A stretch of DNA of 64,000 bases, taken from contig CM060177.1 in NCBI GenBank assembly GCA_030549775.1, forward strand, positions 53,384,638-53,448,637, written 5' to 3'. The notes beneath the pieces are model-generated. The model was not told the DNA's origin, made no database searches, and saw only the letters and a program-made list of their open reading frames with translations. Below are positions 63,015 through 64,000 of the stretch, one piece after another. A program made the translations under genes and the position numbers. Source of the DNA: Tamarix chinensis. Taxonomy: Eukaryota > Streptophyta > Magnoliopsida > Caryophyllales > Tamaricaceae. How positions within the stretch are numbered: position 1 is the first letter of the stretch; the number at the start of each line of letters is the position of its first letter.

Positions 63015-64000
63015 TATGAGTGTTTAACAAATATTAAAAAATTTTATCTCAATATTCAACTAACAATTCCTACTCTGCAAAATAGAAATAATAAGTTGAA
63101 GACTATGAATGATAAGCTGTTCGTTTATATATAAGGATTTAAATAGAAACTACAGTAATTATACACACATTTGACAAAAAAAATTTTTTGTTCCCAACTT
63201 CATGAGAACCACATACCATCTTACAATAATTTGATTTACAAAGATTTGCAACAGTATATTTATTCTACGTACCATCCTACAATACCATCAGTCTTGCAGA
63301 AGCCACAACAATTTTCTATCCCCACCAGCATATGATTCATTGTATATGATTCCACTACTATCAACCAAACATGCCGAAACACCAACGACATCAATAATAT
63401 ATGATTCATTGTCAACCAAATTATCTTTTATCAGAAGTAGGCATTATTTTACTATTTCAAATTTTTTCGAATCAGATGATAGTATACAGTTTTTGTTATT
63501 TGGAAAATAAATTTTTACTCGATGGAAAAATGTATAAATTTAATTCAATAAGATTTAAAATACTAAAATAATGGCTACTTTTGACAAAAACTTATTTGTT
63601 TCATAATAAATCATATATTACTGGTTTAAAAATATTCATTAGTATATATAATTTATATATTTTAGATATATTTATAATAGATATTGATTAAAATTATTTT
63701 TATTTACAAATAAATTAAATTAGTTAAGATTTAGCATCGATATTTTTAACCAATGGGAAGGTAACAAATTTTATCGATACAATTTCATTTAAAGGCTACT
63801 TTTGAAAAACTCAAAATTTTTAACATAAAATCTATATATAATATAGATTTAGATCATGACATTTTTTTTCAATTATAGATAAAAATTATATTATAAAATT
63901 TTATTACATTATTTATAATTAAAAAAAAGTAATTTAGCAATTATTGCCGATATAAGTAATTATTGAGGATTGAGGCAACTATTTATGATGGAGATGAAAC
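63015..64000. other. Upstream of the transposase, right edge of window
   Basis: AT-rich sequence, presumably the transposase promoter and the element end. I looked by eye for an inverted match to 55030-55460 and found none. No gene recognised. Confidence 0.5.

Noticed and set aside
55030..64000. Terminal inverted repeats of the MULE/PMD unit
   Set aside because: I compared 55030-55460 with the reverse of 63015-64000 by eye and saw no convincing match. The ends may be eroded or outside the window.

Overview
The window is nuclear DNA of a flowering plant. Two multi-exon host genes have GT-AG introns and plant-type products: a two-domain glyoxalase I and a plastid arogenate/prephenate dehydratase. 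Everything else is a dense, mostly decayed landscape of plant transposable elements (Ty1/copia, Ty3/gypsy, giant solo LTRs, a TRIM, a hAT-type MITE, a Mutator-like transposase and a plant-mobile-domain gene). The exact species cannot be read from the sequence.

Layout. 1-30149 is one nest of elements. A minus-strand copia element (C1; LTR 29211-30149, gag and protease 10352-11368, integrase 2999-3867) is the oldest layer. It was split by a plus-strand LTR (1-2998), an unclassified 1.65 kb insert (3873-5524, candidate TSD ATGTT), a 4.6 kb solo LTR (5722-10351, TSD CTCAT) and a gypsy element G1 with 3.4 kb LTRs (11792-28915). G1 carries a further 5.3 kb solo LTR in its leader (15420-20744, TSD CTATC). 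LTR0, the two solo LTRs and the G1 LTRs share terminal sequence and look like one superfamily of giant LTRs in both orientations.

30150-33600 holds the glyoxalase I gene on the plus strand (8 coding exons, 288 codons, apparently intact), with G-box, TATA box and a probable 5'-UTR intron. 34202-54632 holds the convergent minus-strand dehydratase gene (11 coding exons, 394 codons, apparently intact). Its 1.19 kb of coding sequence is spread over 20.4 kb because intron 9 (6.1 kb) contains a decayed copia-like element with a nested solo LTR, and intron 6 (9.5 kb) contains a near-perfect 360 bp triplication and a gypsy element (G2), itself invaded by a hAT-type MITE and a TRIM.

55380-63014 is a second accessory block: a plus-strand plant-mobile-domain (PMD) gene converging on a minus-strand Mutator-like transposase with a C-terminal OTU-protease-like region. 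Both carry several stops or frameshifts. They are best read as the two genes of one decayed composite element next to the dehydratase promoter. This PMD plus MULE-OTU pair is the most system-like accessory feature here.

The two host genes are unrelated in pathway: methylglyoxal detoxification in the cytosol, and phenylalanine synthesis in the plastid.
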